The notes below the pieces were generated by a model. The model did not search any database. It was not told where the DNA came from and worked only from the letters and a program-made list of their open reading frames with translations. Source: Sperchopsis tessellata (Eukaryota; Arthropoda; Insecta; Coleoptera; Hydrophilidae). From it: a DNA stretch of 28,680 nucleotides. The stretch covers positions 1-28,680 of the forward strand of contig JAWQRN010000527.1 of the NCBI GenBank assembly GCA_033557685.1, written 5' to 3'. A program made the translations under genes and the position numbers. This document shows, in pieces, positions 1 to 9,109 of the stretch (position 1 is its first letter; each line of letters begins with the position of its first letter).

Positions 1-1
1 C

Positions 2-32
<31 letters not shown>

Positions 33-36
33 CATA
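1..36. repeat. TA/CA-rich dinucleotide microsatellite
   Basis: The window opens with alternating TA steps interrupted by two CA steps. It adjoins the end of the LINE reverse-transcriptase remnant that runs leftward out of position 40, so the LINE reading frame runs straight into this simple repeat. Confidence 0.85.
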
Positions 37-880
37 TTCATCGACGTTCTCTAGTACACAATCATTTATAGATATCGCTCTGTTTTCTGGGCTTTTAATA
101 TTTGTTTTTGTCAGCTTCGTATAAAGACTCGCTGCTCTTGAGACTTCGCTTAGTTGGTACAAAATCTCTTCTAGTTCTTCGATGCTGTTGCTGAATATTA
201 TTATGTCATCTGCAAAGTGTAGATGGTTTAGGTGTCTTCCATCTATATCAATGGCTTTCCCTTCACAATTGAGTCCTTTAAACAGTTCCTCCAAGGCCAG
301 CATAAAAAGTTTTAGGGGATATGGTGTCGCCTTGTCGGACTCCTCCCGTTAATGGTATTTTATCCGTGATCATGTCATCGTCGATATTTACTTGTAGTGT
401 GGCGTTATCATAGATGTTCTTTAGAATGAAGGTATATCAAGAGTCGATTCTAGCGTTTTCTAAGTCTTCGAGTATAGTCCACAGTTGTATTGTGTCAAAT
501 GCTTTTTTTTATAATCGACGAATGCTATATATAGCTGTACGTTATATTCTGTGCATTCCTCTATGAGGTTTCTGACTGTCTGGTGGTGATCAGATGTGCC
601 GTATCCTTTCCTAAATCTGGCCTGTTCCACGGGCTGGCAAAAGTCCAACTTGTTTGTAATTCGGTTTGTGATTATTTTTGTTAGGAGTTTGTACACATGC
701 GAGAGGAGATTAATGGGGCGGTAATTTTCGATGTTATCCCCTTTTATGTGCAAGATGATTACCTCTGTGTTTCTCCATTTTATTGGGATTTTACCCTCCC
801 GTAGACATTTTTTTAAGAGAATTTTAATGGCCTCCAGGTGGTTTGCCTGCCCATTTTGAGATCTAGCAGTTTACCATTCC
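37..880 (-). pseudogene. RTE-like LINE reverse transcriptase remnant
   Basis: This is a broken reverse transcriptase of a non-LTR retrotransposon, read on the minus strand. The N-terminal part (753 down to 460) contains NYRPINLLSHVYKLLTKII and a DHHQTVRNLIEE stretch, the normal fingers region of RTE-type 'endonuclease-reverse transcriptase' proteins. FVDYKK, the motif A aspartate, follows near 515-535. A poly-T run (about 503-510) then shifts the frame. Downstream, a GGVRQGDTISP-like motif (about 325-350) and an intact FADD motif C (205-216, complement) remain, followed by IIIFSNSIEELEEIL. Frameshifts at the poly-T run and near 312-318, and a stop near 440, make it non-functional. The upstream endonuclease domain is absent: recognisable sequence fades above 880. 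The call rests on motif order and wording, not on a search; the exact LINE clade is less certain than the RT assignment. Confidence 0.88.
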
Positions 881-1175
881 AAATTAGCGTTTTCAACATT
901 AATGAATTAAATGGAAAAATGAGAGAAATATTCTTAGCAGTGAAAGAAGAATAAGGGTAGCATTATCAAAAATTAGACCACAAATAAATAAGTTGTGCAG
1001 TCAATATCAAGCACAAATATCTCATTAAAATTCAGATTTTTTAGAGATGATTAATTAATTTTTATTATATGAAATTATATTTTATTATTATTATTGCAAA
1101 ATAAAATACATTTTATGAATAAAGAAGGTTTGCCATTATTTCACTTTTGTTTTATTATTATTTTGGTATTTTTAC
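881..1175. other. AT-rich spacer, no gene seen
   Basis: This stretch lies between the LINE remnant and the left LTR. It is strongly AT-rich with TTATTATTATT-like runs. No coding motif, RNA gene or terminal repeat could be recognised. Confidence 0.6.
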
Positions 1176-1487
1176 TGACAAATAACAATTCAACAAATTT
1201 AAAGTGTATATAACTAGTGTAATTTACAATGACACAATAATAAAATAGAGTTTTCATAGCAACAATTTTTATAGTGGTATATTATTCGTCCGATCATCGT
1301 AGTCTCAACTGATTCCATAGTGGAACTGGCTGTTTATATATCGTCGCACGAAATCTTTGCTAGAGACCTGGAGATTGTTCTGGTCAGTTCACGATGTGGA
1401 AGCGCCTCAGTGCTCACTCTGGTAGATTTGAGTGCTGCACTCTGGTGTTGTTCAGTGGTTTAGAGGTTCATTAGTAGTTTCTTAACA
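1176..1487 (-). repeat. 3' LTR of a minus-strand Ty3/gypsy element
   Basis: This segment is similar to the one beginning at 6099, as expected for the two LTRs of one element. Shared blocks include AACAATTCAACAAATTTAA, ACACAATAATAAA, TAGTCTCAACTG and GAGACCTGGAGATTGTTC. On the minus strand the LTR begins TGTTAAGAAACT (1487 downward) and ends GTCA at 1176, so it has the usual TG...CA termini. Directly next to it, on the internal side at 1488-1500, is a run that reads AAGGAGGGGGGAA on the minus strand, a good polypurine tract. That tract fixes the orientation and the inner LTR boundary. The length is about 312 bp. Target-site duplications could not be fixed because the outer end of the other LTR is diverged. 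Confidence 0.85.
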
Positions 1488-1500
1488 TTCCCCCCTCCTT
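1488..1500 (-). other. Polypurine tract of the gypsy element
   Basis: On the minus strand this reads AAGGAGGGGGGAA and abuts the TGTTAAG start of the 3' LTR. This is the site where plus-strand DNA synthesis is primed in LTR retrotransposons. It is one of the few parts of this element that looks undamaged. Confidence 0.75.
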
Positions 1501-1779
1501 AATTATGTTCTTCCCTAACAGAAGCACCCATGCACTATTGCTTGAAAGGACAATACAGCCTCAAGCATTCTGAAGATTGACCTTCTCAAAACAAGAAATT
1601 TATGTTCGCCTTTTATTGATTTTCAAGTGGCGCCGGCTGCAAGCTAACTGCTGAAAAGGTCATCACTTCCAAAGTAGACACTCTTCCTCAGTTTATCTCG
1701 TGAATTCTGAATGAAACGAAGCATATCTTCTTCTTGCTCTGTTACCACTTTAAAATCCAGCTATTGACCTTTTTGAAAC

Positions 1780-2600
1780 TTCAGGAATGACTCTAACTCC
1801 TCCTGGACATGTAATTTCTGAACCCGACGATATTCCCCTTCTTGGAAGCTGGCGTACCAATTATGACATTTGGTTTCCTCGTGGTAGTTTTTTGATTCGT
1901 TATATCAGGTCAGTAATTTTCTTCACTACTTCCTGTGCCCCCCTCCATGATGTATGCAGCTTGAATAGACATTTCCAGCATAGTGGATTCTGGAGCAACA
2001 GCTCGTACATCCTATCTCTGCTTCATTATATCACTTGCAATCTGGATGTTGTTTCGGCCAAGATTATAAATGTAGTTCATCTTCCTTCTTAGATTGTTCA
2101 TTTGAAAGACTGCCTAAAAGTAGGTATTCAGGTAATTTCATTTCTCTTCCGAACTAGATAAATTTTGCTATCCTTACGACCAGTAGGCCATCAAAAATAG
2201 ATGGATATACAGGTCCCAATCTCTTTGGTGTCCTGAAACCTCTTCGGATAGGTATCTGCTTATAGTTCGATTTATTTGCTCCACCATTCATCAGACTGCG
2301 GGCGTAAGGCGTTGTTCACATCTTCCTTAACCCAAATAACTTGTAGTTTTCCTTGATTGACCCGAAACAATTCTTTGGCATTATTGTAACAGTTTACTTA
2401 ATAGAATCGTTCTTGAACCATTACATTTTTTCTTTCTAGATATCATCAGCTGTATAGTTTCCCCCTCTTCATTATCTAAGACCCTCTTTAAAAATCCATT
2501 TACCATATCCAGTGAGTTCCACTGCATCCAGTACGTTTCAACCATTTGGGACTGGTCATCGCTCTTCTTGCTGTTAGTTCAGAATTGGTTGTAGGTCTTG
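1780..2600 (-). pseudogene. Gypsy integrase remnant, catalytic core deleted
   Basis: Reading the minus strand downward from about 2575, the pre-integrase segment shows WMQWNSLDMVNGFLKRVL, typical of the region just upstream of the HHCC zinc finger. Much further along the domain, LRPQSDE followed by EQINRTISRYLSEE and GHQRDWDLYIHLFLMAY (about 2310-2175) matches the end of the core containing the catalytic Glu region. The GPY/F-like C-terminal module follows (EVVKKITDLI, about 1940). Only a few dozen residues separate the first two blocks, where about 200 would be normal, so the zinc finger and the two catalytic Asp positions appear deleted. A one-base loss inside the DEMVEQ region also breaks the frame. 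Inference: no active integrase can be made. Confidence 0.82.
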
Positions 2601-2679
2601 ATCCACTTCATGTGCTCTTTATTATTTCCTCGTTCCTCCATACGACCTAGATTGTTGTGGGAGAGACTGTCAGAATCTC

Positions 2680-3430
2680 TGTTCTTTCTACAAAGTACTG
2701 GGAATATTTACTCTGTAATGGGCAGGGTCTTCTTGACAGATCATCGGCATTGTTATGAATCTTACCTCTATAGTGTTCGGTGGAAAGTGATATGTTTAAA
2801 GTCTTTCTAGCCACCTAGCAATTCGACCTTCTGGATTTCTGAAGTGAAGAAGCTACCGTACAGCCAGAAGTTCTCGTCTTGTGAAACAGTGGTTCTTTTC
2901 GGGCTTTAGAAGGGTCTTGTTCATGTAACCACTCACCTTTTCTTGAATATCTTGTACTTGTGAGAGTACGGCCCCAATGCTGATGTTGCTAGTATCAGTG
3001 TCCAATATGAACTGTCCTTCCATTCGAGGATAACTAAAGAATGGAGCCTTAGGTATAATTCTCTTTAATTATTCGAACATCTTCTGGCAATCTTCTGTCC
3101 TTTTAAATGTTCTTGCTTCTTCCGTAAGCTTATGTAAAGTCTTAGCTATATTAGTTAACCCGGGGACAAATCTTCGATAGTAAATACAGAGTCCCAGAAA
3201 ATTTGGTTTATCATGTTTATTCCTCTGGGTTGGCCATTTCTCCACTGGTGAGATTTTATCGGGATCTGTCATCACACATTCGCTGGACATCACATGTCCG
3301 AGATATTTCTACTATACCCAGATAAGTCTTTCGAAATTTGCTGGTACACTGCGTAGTTCTAACGGCATGAAGGTGACCTGCCATAGCCCTGAGCATATAG
3401 TAAAAATTGTTTTTTCTCGGCCTTTAGAGT
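2680..3430 (-). pseudogene. Gypsy RT thumb and RNase H remnant
   Basis: On the minus strand the RT resumes near 3430 with GREKTIFTICSGLWQVTFMP and NFERLIWV, then meets two stops and jumps directly to KYLGHVMSSECV. In Ty3/gypsy RTs about 60 residues, including the catalytic YLDD (motif C), lie between FERL and the YLGH block, so the palm has been cut out. The connection FLGLCIYYRRFVPGLTNIAK and the RNase H segment follow (FILDTDTSNISIGAVLSQ, then ECHN-terminal-like RRELLAV and HNNADDLSRRPC near 2755-2710). The RNase H Asp in DTD is kept. The piece at 3069-3293 is the longest uninterrupted frame. Confidence 0.9.
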
Positions 3431-3439
3431 CTAGCTGTA

Positions 3440-4410
3440 CTTATCAATAATTAGCCCAGGGAATTATTTTCGATTAATCGATAAAATAATCGATTAATCG
3501 ATGTTTGATTACATAAAACCGAAGAACGAATATTTGAGTAATCTATGATCGATTATCTGATTCAAAATATGAATGCTTATGTACTCACCGTAAATCGTAT
3601 TAAATAAAAAAAAAATCCAGAAATTTAATTAACTGCACAGAATACAATTACAACGCTATGGTTTACACGAATTTTTAATATTGACTCAATATACATATCT
3701 ACTAAAATAGAAATTTAATACCTCGTGCATAATTTTTCTAATTCTTCTAGGCATGATATAATAATACACATAGTATGTATATGTCTGTTATGTCACAAAA
3801 AAACACAAACCAACCCTTTATATGTCGTAAATATCTGGAATGGTTAATTAAAACCATTCATTCACTGGCATTATTTCTTGTTTACACTGTATGTACATGT
3901 ATGATAAGTTTCTTTTAAATTCTATAAAGCGGTTACATCAAACAATTAAGAAAGTCGGGGTTAGGTTCCAAGATCTATTTCAAACTTCTAAACAAATCTT
4001 GTTTGAAGTTCAAATATAAATTATATGAAGTACCTACTACAAATAGAAATAATAAAATCAACAGGTTTTAATAAACAAGTTTATTTATGTTAAAATTGTG
4101 GTTCATTATTTTAATTCCATGAAAATATTAGACCGCTATTACTATAATTATATTTCTTTTTTGAAGGAAAAAGTAAAGGCCAACTAATTATGTAGTATAA
4201 TTATAACTGAATTTTCTTTGTGTACATAAAATACGGGTATCTAAATATAATTCGCTCAAATTCAAATTTGGGTGCATGCAACTCGCTTACAAGAAAGGTC
4301 TAATGTACAATTTACATAGTTACATAATGCAAGGCTTTTTCCTTCAAGAAGAATAATATATCTACATGTAAATAATACGAAAAATAAATCAATTTCAAAT
4401 GTTCATATTC
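3440..4410. other. Foreign block inside the gypsy RT
   Basis: The RT N-terminus (down to QGIIE at about 4413) and the resumed RT (GREKT, about 3430) are separated by about 970 bp of AT-rich DNA with no RT similarity, while about 85 RT residues expected between them are missing. The left edge carries two nested palindromic units (CGATTAATCGAT at 3471-3482 and again at 3490-3501), as seen near the ends of some hAT-like and MITE elements. I could not find a matching inverted terminus near 4400. It may be a nested insertion with an accompanying deletion, or a recombination with other repetitive DNA. Confidence 0.5.
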
Positions 4411-4560
4411 TATGATCCCCTGCTACTGTATCTTCTTCAACAGCTGTTGGGCTTCTTCTAGTTTAGCCAGTGGTAATCTCCTTGGATGCTGCTTAATTGC
4501 GGTGGCACTACCAGTGTCGATCTCGTATTGTACCACATCTTGATTGGATCATTTGTGCAA
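4405..4560 (-). pseudogene. Gypsy RT N-terminus
   Basis: On the minus strand this reads AIKQHPRRLPLAKLEEAQQL followed by LKKIQ, a stop, then QGIIE. This is the conserved entrance to the RT domain of Ty3/gypsy elements, where 'RRLPLAK..EE' precedes the GVIEPS motif. It is in order with the protease upstream (4626-4930) and the RT fragments downstream, but the frame ends at the foreign block. Confidence 0.85.
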
Positions 4561-4625
4561 GATTCAATAAGGTCCAACCAGAAATAATTCATTTCATTTT
4601 CAGTCAGCATGGATTATTTGTTCAG

Positions 4626-4940
4626 TCATACGCGTACACTGGTTAGCTTAGATCCATCAGTAATAACTCCGTGACGGCTCATAAAAACCAACCCAAGGAT
4701 TGCTTCAATAACTATGACCATCATAATCATCAGTTGAACAATGAAGTAGCTGCCCAAGGTTATGTAAGCCTTCACTCTTCCGTGATTTAAAATTGTATCA
4801 CCAATAGCTGTTCGTACATGAAGGTTTGTAGTATTTTCCAGATTTTCCCGGTTCACCATATCTGATCTAACAACTAAAATATTGGCTCCTGTGATTATCG
4901 TGAACCTCTTATTCTCAATATTACCATTAGTGACGAGAAT
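4626..4940 (-). pseudogene. Gypsy aspartic protease remnant
   Basis: The minus-strand frame reads ITGANILVVRSDMVNREN and continues through LHVRTAIGD to AILGLVFMSRHGVI. This matches the retroviral-type aspartic protease layout: active-site D(S/T)G loop, flap region, then the ILG(M/L)DF(M/L) motif. The active-site triad is changed, because ITG stands where DTG is expected, so the catalytic Asp is gone; the Asp of the ILGxDF motif is also replaced (ILGLVF). The N-terminal part lies upstream of the first Met in this frame, so a Met-to-stop view would miss the active site. Confidence 0.78.
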
Positions 4941-5013
4941 TTCACATGATTTTGTATTCTGGATATTATGGGGCCTTCCTTTGTGCCTACCAATATATGC
5001 CCGTTAATGTTAG

Positions 5014-5069
5014 CAGTTTTTAGTTTTCCTGTACCTAATTTCAGTTTTTAGTTTCCCTGTACCTAATTT
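5014..5069. repeat. 28-bp tandem duplication
   Basis: Two adjacent 28-bp copies (5014-5041 and 5042-5069) starting CAGTTTTTAGTTT differ at a single base. The duplication lies between the gag zinc-knuckle remnant and the protease of the gypsy element. Because 28 is not a multiple of three, it shifts the frame. Confidence 0.9.
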
Positions 5070-5099
5070 TCCCCGGTATTTCCAAGTAACTCGATTCTC

Positions 5100-5960
5100 G
5101 AATGTGCCCCTCACACATGCAGCATTTTATATTCTTCTTATTCCTCTTATTGGTTTTTACTTCATACAATTCACCTTCCTGAACTGGTGCAGCTTCCATT
5201 GGTACTCCTCATATGTACTTCCTCTAATAACGGTTATGTAATGCTTCAAATTTGAGGGCTGTAGCGGGTCATTCTGTACAGCTAGCGATATTTCTGGGTC
5301 AGTAAGGCCATCAATATACATGTTCACTGCGATTACAGACATGAAATCTTCTTATAGATCCCCGTAGCCACGTCTGGTTAGGTTGTCGATGTCCGCTGCA
5401 TTTTCTTATAAAGATTTCCCCCGCTTTCGTATCCGTACTTTCAGTTGTGCTTAGTACTTGGGTTTCAAGTGATAATCCCTTAACCTTAATTACAGGGCTT
5501 GTACCAGAGTTTCAAAGTTTCCCCTGGTATTCTTGGAAATATTGTACAGTGCCAGACCCTATAAAGCCATGGTAAGTTTAGACTATTCGGTTGTAATGAA
5601 AAAGTGAATGGTTTCTTTGCAAACTTTTTAATGTCTGCTTTCAAGGCTCAATACTTTTCCTTGAGGGCATCCTTTTCTATCTTCCATCATCATTAAATTT
5701 TCTTAAAGTTTGTTTTCCAAACTTCTAGAAATGTTTACCCAGCCTCTGTTTAACTTTTGTTTCAAATATTCTAGTTCTCCTCTTACTTTCTTGTTTCTAG
5801 TTAGCTCAAACTTGTTTTCCTAACTTGTAGAATTTTCTACTATATTCTGTTTTATTTTGTTTTCACTGTTTCTAGATATTTCTGCCTGCTTCCTATTACA
5901 TTTTATCTTCACATTTTCTAGAATTTTATTTTTTTTAGCATGCTCTAGAACATTAACAGA
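5100..5960 (-). pseudogene. Gypsy gag remnant
   Basis: The minus strand encodes capsid-like pieces: a Lys/Glu-rich, coiled-coil-like segment (GELEYLKQKLNR at about 5780), KVRIRKRGKSL with AADIDNLTRRGY (about 5440-5370), then VNMYIDGLTDPEISLAVQND (5340-5270). The last piece matches the C-terminal capsid wording of insect gypsy Gag (IDGL.DPE). A partial zinc knuckle, CCMCEGHIRE, follows near 5125-5096. Several stops and frameshifts interrupt it. Its place upstream of the protease fits gag. The N-terminal boundary is a guess, since similarity fades above about 5800. Confidence 0.75.
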
Positions 5961-6098
5961 ATTTGGTTAAAATTCATTTATTCTTCTACTTTCTCTTCTG
6001 TGTCCAAGTATCCATTTATTACACACTTTTTTAAACTGTTTAATGTAGTCTGCTAATAACACTTTTTACTTTAATTTTATTTATTAATTATTTATACC

Positions 6099-6410
6099 TG
6101 ACATTAGCGTAGCGTAACAATTCAACAAATTTAAGCTGTATTATTTTTAACGTGCGTAGTTTACAAGAACACAATAATAAATTACAGTTTTTATAGCAAC
6201 AATGTTTATTACGGTATATTATACGTCCGGTACACTTACGTAGTCTCAACTGGCTCCGTAGTGTGACTAACTGTTTATACATCGTCTCTCGAAATCCTTG
6301 CAGAGACCTGGAGATTGTTCCAGACGGTTTGCGATGCGGAAATGTTTCGGTCCTCACATTTCGCGAAAATTTGCCTTCTTTAAAAATGTGTCGCCAAAAA
6401 CACTGTTCTA
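6099..6410 (-). repeat. 5' LTR of the gypsy element
   Basis: This segment is similar to 1176-1487, beginning TGACA as that copy does and sharing blocks up to GAGACCTGGAGATTGTTC and the following GATG(T/C)GGAA. The similarity is patchy, and beyond about 6365 it can no longer be followed, so the TGTTAAG start of the 5' LTR is either mutated or lost. The visible divergence between the two LTRs points to an old insertion. The right boundary here is set by assuming the same length of 312 bp. Confidence 0.75.
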
Positions 6411-7559
6411 GAAACTTCCTCCAGATGATCCGCGATTTCACACGAGCTTTCTGGAGTCTGGAGGATTAAGTCGTGTAAACTAGTATATTGTGTGAGCCCC
6501 GAAGGAATTTAACCTTTGACGGTTATTTAAGCTGCCAAGGGCATCATCATTAATTGATAGTTTCACATAGGACGAGCGCCATGCAGTTGGGTAAACATGT
6601 CAAATTGATGTATTATATAGTCACGCAAATGACGCCTTATCAGCGGCCAACGTACCCAGATATATAGTTCTGGCCTCGTACGTTTATCTACTGCTAGCTA
6701 ATATGAAAATAGTAATTAAATACATTGGATGTGGACCGACCAATTTGGGCCATAAATTGATCCGAAATATAATATAGTTTATCTTCGATGATTCTAATGT
6801 CTTCTTTTGGGAAGCCCAAACATCTGTATGCTCGAAGCAGTATCGCCGTCTTCAAGCATGAGTCTACAGGACATTGCATGTTAGGTCGAACGAAATTATG
6901 GATAGAATTATGACGTAATTAGCTTATCCGTAGGAAATTGTCAAATACGGATTTGCGCATAAAGTTTCTCGAAACAGGTTGTCTGAGTCACGGCACATCA
7001 TTGGCGAACTATACCAACTTGTAGATTATGTGTGGATGGAAATTTAAGCGAGTCATCAGGTGTAACAGATGTTAGATGTTGATTTGGTAATAGATCACGT
7101 AAGTTATACGGAATTAGCGATGATTGTGACGTGTTTGAAATATTGTTTGTTGAGCAATAATAATGTGTTTTTTTTTTTAATTAAGTGCTAAACCGTTTGT
7201 AAACCCTATACGATCTGCACAATATTGCTAAGGATAGCACAAATAATTTTGAAACTCTCGTGTGGACCCTAAAAAAAGACTACTTGAAGTTCACAATAGA
7301 CACAGAAGTAAATACAATGATGTAGCAGACATAATTAATAAAATAATCCTCGATGATTACTTTATAGGTTGTCATGGAACCGTTATTGAGTTCTAATTAA
7401 GTATCACGGAGTAATACTCCATGAACACCGACGAGTTACCTATACATTTTAATGAGGGGTAACTGTTGAGAACTCTAGAATCAGTCGTATCAGAAACTCG
7501 CTGTGACAAAGATACATATAGTGCACATAAAATGGGCGGTTACTGACGACTTGAAACAA
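6411..7559. other. Unassigned, probably repeat-derived
   Basis: Base composition is slightly less AT-biased than the surroundings, but I recognised no gene. A 61-codon minus-strand frame at 6694-6879 (MQCPVDSCLKTAILLRAYRC...) has no motif I know and no visible splice context. It may be a decayed element coding piece. The sequence just upstream of 7560 could be the beginning of the gypsy relic that follows. Confidence 0.45.
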
Positions 7560-7960
7560 CACAAACAGATAAGATGCCCGATCATCTGAGGGCGTTCCAA
7601 GATATATTTATCTCTATAGAATAAGACTATGGAAGTTCCACAAAATCGATACCGGTATTGTCACTGCCATTGAGAAACATCCAAGTAGTTCACCATAACA
7701 GGAATAATCCGAAGAGCTGTTAAAGAAGATGCAGCAGCCGCATGTCATAGATCCCTCCAGTATAATTCATATATTGTTCTGATATCTAAAAAGGATGTGT
7801 TTAACAGATTTTGTATAGAAGACTGTAGGGTGTATCGAATGCAACCAGGTAATGCGGCATGTTAATGTAATGTCGTTCGAATTATGCGCAAGCGCTTTTC
7901 GAAATACTTATCGATCTGATCCCCAGGTATTTATCAAGAAAGATCTCCGGGTTTGGAGTT
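7560..7960 (+). pseudogene. Second Ty3/gypsy RT relic, plus strand
   Basis: The plus strand shows MPDHLRAFQDIF, then HKIDTGIVTAIEKHP, SEELLKKMQQPHVIDPSS and a degraded SKKD stretch (about 7575-7800). These are the linker and N-terminal RT wording of a gypsy element ('..HxIDTG...RR.P...EE..LL..M...GVIEPS'). After NRFCIEDCR the sequence jumps to NVMSFELCASAFRNTY (about 7870-7920), corresponding to 'FxVMPFGLCNAPATFERL'. About 55 residues that normally carry motif A are therefore deleted. Stops occur throughout. Nothing recognisable as protease, RNase H or LTR accompanies it, and its orientation is opposite to the larger gypsy element. Confidence 0.75.
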
Positions 7961-8205
7961 ATTCCTGTGATAGAGAATTATTCTTCTCGTATATATGATA
8001 CACCCAAAAACTAAATCCATTCAGTAGGCGAAATAAAAATGTACTATATCCGAAATAATGTCTCTCATATTATATACATGATTAACTCAAAGTCTAGCTA
8101 TACATGCTTTCTTATTAATCCTCCATAATAACAAACAATAATCGCATTTCTTGCATTGTTTTTTTTTCCGGCGTAATTGATAATAAAGTTATATAATCTA
8201 CTTAC
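7961..8205. other. Non-coding, probably intron of the NRF gene
   Basis: No coding similarity was seen. By position it is the beginning of the intron that follows the minus-strand NRF exon, whose donor GTAAGT lies at 8205-8200. Confidence 0.45.
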
Positions 8206-8408
8206 GTCTTTAAACGTTCCTCTTATAGGAAAATATGAATGAATTAAGTCCTTATAAGGTTCTATATTTTTCTTCCAAGATTTTTTGAAGTCAATTTCTG
8301 CTAAGCAATATTGTGCTTGTGGTAATTCCAAGCACTGATCAAAATGTCCATATTGATTTACATTCCCACTCAGCAGACCTGACGGCAACTTTGCAGAAGC
8401 ATCTAACA
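8206..8408 (-). CDS. NRF-domain exon, nose-resistant-to-fluoxetine-like
   Basis: This is a single internal exon of an NRF-6-like protein: a multi-pass membrane acyltransferase-3 family member with an N-terminal extracellular, cysteine-rich NRF domain, known in nematodes and greatly expanded in insects. The minus strand reads LDASAKLPSGLLSGNVNQYG followed by HFDQCLEL and QAQYCLAEIDF, the signature core of the NRF domain with its two conserved cysteines. A polypyrimidine-rich acceptor (TTATTTTTCCAG) precedes 8408, and a consensus donor GTAAGT follows at 8205. The exon is 203 nt: it starts with the last two bases of a split codon (probably A|TG) and ends at a codon boundary. There are no stops or frameshifts, unlike everything around it. 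No flanking exon of this gene was recognised. The biochemical role of NRF proteins is not settled; lipid transport or modification is the usual suggestion. Confidence 0.85.
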
Positions 8409-9109
8409 CTGGAAAAATAAATTTAAAATTAAAACATATGTTCTTGAGGGTCTTATGCGGCTTGGGAAAGTTATGAAACAAATTCGATATCCACTAAGCT
8501 CATACAATTTAAGTTTCAAAAACTCTCCAGAATAACTTTTTATGAAAAAATGTAGTAATTTACATGAATTTGTACTAAATTTAGAAGAAGCAGGAATTCT
8601 TTAGTAAAATTTCTTTTGCCATATTAAACGTCCTACTTGTTTCACCCTTTATGAGATATGAAGTTATGACTCATTATCAATATGACTTAGGTAATCGGTT
8701 GTGCATATTACGTGCCATTACAACTCTGAGTCTATGAGATTGTAGTTGAATATTTTGTTGTATTTCGTTGTTGTTATTTCGTGTTCATGTTTGTTTGTAA
8801 AGTAAACAATCATTTTTACTTCTACATATACAACACATACTTTCCAAGAAAATAACTGAATAACACATAAAGCCTCAGCTATACAGGGAATGCGGAAATA
8901 TTTCTCGAATTCAGCAACAAAAATAGAGACAGAAAATAAATTAAATACATACGACCACGAAAAATACTCGGTCTTACAATAATCATATCTTGCATTTTAA
9001 AAGGATATGGTTTGAAATCACAATTGAACACGTAAAAAATGTGTTTTAACTATCATCTTGATATCAGTAATAAAAATGAGTGTTTCGGTAGTTGAATTTA
9101 TAATCGAAG
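8409..9109. other. AT-rich intronic or spacer DNA
   Basis: This lies between the NRF exon acceptor and the end of the BEL/Pao relic. No coding motif, RNA gene or repeat end was recognised. The BEL/Pao integrase would be expected here for a full element, but nothing resembling it was seen. Confidence 0.5.

Larger units (their letters stand above)
1176..6410 (-). mobile_element. Degenerate Ty3/gypsy LTR retrotransposon
   Basis: The element lies on the minus strand, with LTRs at 1176-1487 (3') and from 6099 (5'). Between them, in the expected gag-protease-RT-RNase H-integrase order, are recognisable but broken pieces of each domain. There is no envelope-like gene. The order of domains (integrase after RNase H) and motifs such as FLGLCIYYRRFVPG and HNNADDLSRRPC place it in Ty3/gypsy. 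It is dead: there are many stops and frameshifts, the RT palm is missing, the integrase core is missing, and a block of about 970 bp at 3440-4410 sits where RT sequence should be. The outer right boundary is approximate, because LTR similarity is clear only to about 6365. Confidence 0.88.

Noticed and set aside
1787..2092. 101-codon plus-strand open frame
   Set aside because: It lies opposite the minus-strand gypsy integrase C-terminus, whose motifs are readable on the other strand; the plus frame has no family motif.
2598..2810. 70-codon plus-strand open frame
   Set aside because: It is antisense to the RNase H end (HNNADDLSRRPC) and pre-integrase region of the gypsy element.
6088..6469. 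Overlapping minus (117 codons) and plus (68 codons) frames
   Set aside because: Both fall largely in the 5' LTR, which is non-coding, and neither shows a motif.
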